Below, in pieces: positions 7,340 through 8,346 of a DNA stretch of 8,346 nt. Under the pieces are notes generated by a model, which saw only the letters and a list, made by a program, of their open reading frames with translations, ran no database searches and was not told the origin of the DNA. The stretch comes from Rickettsiales bacterium (GTDB lineage: Bacteria > Pseudomonadota > Alphaproteobacteria > Methylaequorales > Methylaequoraceae). Location of the stretch: positions 12,289-20,634 of the forward strand of contig PARR01000045.1 in assembly GCA_002711625.1 (NCBI GenBank). Reading direction: 5' to 3'. The first letter of the stretch is position 1. The number at the start of each line of letters is the position of its first letter. The position numbers and the translations under genes were made by a program.

Positions 7340-7345
7340 AAGGGA
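7340..7345 (+). promoter_or_regulatory. Ribosome binding site AAGGGA of rne
   Basis: AAGGGA lies 9 bases before ATG 7355-7357, within a workable Shine-Dalgarno distance. It decides in favour of this ATG over the second in-frame ATG at 7367, which is 21 bases away. It is the clearest translation-initiation Shine-Dalgarno sequence in the window; the other genes have T- or A-runs before their starts. Confidence 0.6.
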
Positions 7346-7354
7346 TAAATTGTT

Positions 7355-8346
7355 ATGAAAAAAAAAATGTTAATAGATTCGCAGGATCAAAGCGAAATCA
7401 GAATTGCGATTTTAGAGGAAAACAAGTTAATAGATTTCGAATCAGAGAATGTCGATAACAATAGGACAAAAGGGAATATTTATTTAGCAAAGATTGTAAG
7501 AGTTGAACCTTCCCTTCAAGCTGCTTTTGTTGACTTTGGTTTTGAAAAGCATGGTTTTCTTGCTTACAACGAGATTCACCCAGATTATTTTAAAATCCCA
7601 ACCTCAGATAAAAAAAAGTTATTAGCTCAAGAGTTAGAAGCATCAAAAAATCTTCCAGTTGAGGACGAGGATGAATTTGAAAATGAAAATAATGATGCGA
7701 ATCGGGACTCAAGCTCAGATATTTCAAGCAAAGACAAAAAAGGATTTCTAGATAGGTTTTTTGATTTTTTTAATTATAAACCAATTGAGGATTATCCTGC
7801 TCCAAAATTTAGAAGAAGGAAACAAACCAGCACTATGAGGAAAAACAAAAATATAATATATCATAGAAAATATAGTATTCAGGAAGTTATAAAAAGCAAT
7901 CAAGTTATTCTGATACAAGTTGTTAAAGAAGAAAGAGGAAATAAAGGTGCTGCAGTTACTACAAGATTATCTCTAGCAGGTAAATATTGTGTTTTAATGC
8001 CCAATACTAATAAAGGTGGCGGTATATCCAGAAAAATTATTGATGTTAATCTAAGAAAAAAATTAAAAGATATTGTAAATAAATTAAATATTAAAAAAGG
8101 CATGGGGGTAATCATAAGAACCGCAGGAGAAAAGATGGGATTAAAAGAAATTAAAAGAGATTATAATTCTTTAATAAAGTTATGGAACGAAATCACACTT
8201 AAAACTGTCAAATCTAATGCACCATGCTTAATTCACGAAGAAGATAATTTATTAAAAAGATGTTTAAGAGATTACTTTGACGAAACTTTCACTGAAGTGA
8301 TTATCAATTCTAAGAACACCTTTAGTAAGGCAAAATTGATTACTAA
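7355..8346 (+). CDS. rne: Ribonuclease E (RNase E/G family), N-terminal part, cut by window end
   Basis: The first 330 codons are present and open to the right edge. RNase E is the endonuclease that starts decay of many mRNAs and processes rRNA and tRNA, usually as the core of a degradosome. The start MKKKMLIDSQDQSEIRIAIL matches the alphaproteobacterial pattern (M-x-K-K-M-L-I-D). The S1 RNA-binding domain begins at KGNIYLAKIVRVEPSLQAAFVDFG (39-62) and HGFLAYNEIHPDYF (66-79). It is then interrupted by a charged insert (about 85-170) with an acidic run (VEDEDEFENENND, 102-114), a short aromatic patch (FLDRFFDFFNY, 131-141) and a basic run (KFRRRKQ, 151-157). The S1 fold resumes at VILIQVVKEERGNKGAAVTTRLSLAGKY (184-211), a strongly conserved family segment. 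GMGVIIRTAGEK (249-260) belongs to the 5'-sensor/RNase H-like part. The catalytic DNase I-like domain, zinc-link and C-terminal scaffold lie beyond the window. A run of ten A's covers codons 2-5. Confidence 0.95.
   Translation, partial: MKKKMLIDSQDQSEIRIAILEENKLIDFESENVDNNRTKGNIYLAKIVRVEPSLQAAFVDFGFEKHGFLAYNEIHPDYFKIPTSDKKKLLAQELEASKNLPVEDEDEFENENNDANRDSSSDISSKDKKGFLDRFFDFFNYKPIEDYPAPKFRRRKQTSTMRKNKNIIYHRKYSIQEVIKSNQVILIQVVKEERGNKGAAVTTRLSLAGKYCVLMPNTNKGGGISRKIIDVNLRKKLKDIVNKLNIKKGMGVIIRTAGEKMGLKEIKRDYNSLIKLWNEITLKTVKSNAPCLIHEEDNLLKRCLRDYFDETFTEVIINSKNTFSKAKLIT

Larger units (their letters stand above)
7218..7354. promoter_or_regulatory. Divergent amiC/rne intergenic region with candidate promoters
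   Basis: This is the largest non-coding gap (137 bp), and very AT-rich. For amiC (minus strand), TTGATT at 7271-7266 and TATATA at 7247-7242 are 18 bp apart and would give a leader of roughly 15-20 bases. For rne (plus strand) there are two possible -10 boxes: TATACT at 7235-7240, giving a leader of about 110 bases, and a perfect TATAAT at 7314-7319, giving about 30 bases. Neither has a good -35 box at standard spacing. The region also holds the palindrome and direct repeat listed separately. I see no stable GC-rich hairpin of the kind that would suggest a terminator or riboswitch. Confidence 0.4.

Noticed and set aside
7273..7458. 61-codon plus-strand frame (MFDFFICLMILNN...) upstream of and overlapping rne, considered as a leader peptide
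   Set aside because: The hydrophobic start comes from a T-rich leader, and the second half is just the rne 5' coding region in another frame. No ribosome binding site precedes it. Conservation would be needed to revive it.
7900..8115. Small minus-strand reading frame inside rne
   Set aside because: It is antisense to the conserved S1/5'-sensor part of RNase E, with no independent evidence.
1..8346. A mobile element, CRISPR array, defence system, tRNA/rRNA gene or other new multi-gene system
   Set aside because: No transposase, integrase, spaced repeats or RNA-gene signatures were seen. All long frames belong to conserved core genes in an order known from alphaproteobacteria, and base composition looks uniform throughout.

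Overview
The window is an AT-rich, densely packed piece of bacterial core chromosome. It reads most naturally as a streamlined alphaproteobacterium, such as a marine Pelagibacterales/HIMB59-type lineage; an AT-rich Rickettsiales-like genome is less likely but not excluded. Three things support this. The block rne / amiC / mrcA / prfB is a gene order typical of alphaproteobacteria. The RNase E N-terminus (MxKKMLID, RVEPSLQAAFVDFG, NEIHPDYF) is alphaproteobacterial in style. Intergenic spaces are tiny, with two gene overlaps. UGA is used as a stop codon, so the standard bacterial code applies.

Layout. Positions 1-2204 (minus strand) hold the N-terminal 734 codons of a large AsmA-like/DUF3971 envelope protein that runs off the left edge. 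A 50-bp divergent gap separates it from a PrxQ/BCP peroxiredoxin (2255-2719, plus strand). Its 3' end overlaps, tail to tail, the 3' end of prfB (peptide chain release factor 2). prfB is not a simple ORF. Its real start is ATG at 3798, and an in-frame UGA at codon 24 is bypassed by a programmed +1 frameshift to give a 364-residue protein. Upstream on the minus strand are mrcA (penicillin-binding protein 1A, 3798-6146), whose TGA stop overlaps the prfB ATG, and amiC (N-acetylmuramoyl-L-alanine amidase, 6162-7217, TTG start). These three form one compact probable operon. A 137-bp divergent intergenic region with a 14-bp palindrome and an 11-bp direct repeat separates amiC from rne (RNase E, 7355 to the right edge, plus strand, partial).

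Function. amiC and mrcA act on peptidoglycan (cleavage and synthesis). The AsmA-like protein probably serves the envelope as well. prfB terminates translation at UGA and UAA, and rne handles RNA processing and decay. The peroxiredoxin detoxifies peroxides.

The most notable element is the prfB recoding site. It keeps the classical geometry (AGG GGG, one codon, slip codon, UGA) but has GUU in place of the usual CUU slip codon and an A after the UGA. I see no mobile elements, CRISPR arrays, tRNA or rRNA genes, and no evidence of a new multi-gene system.
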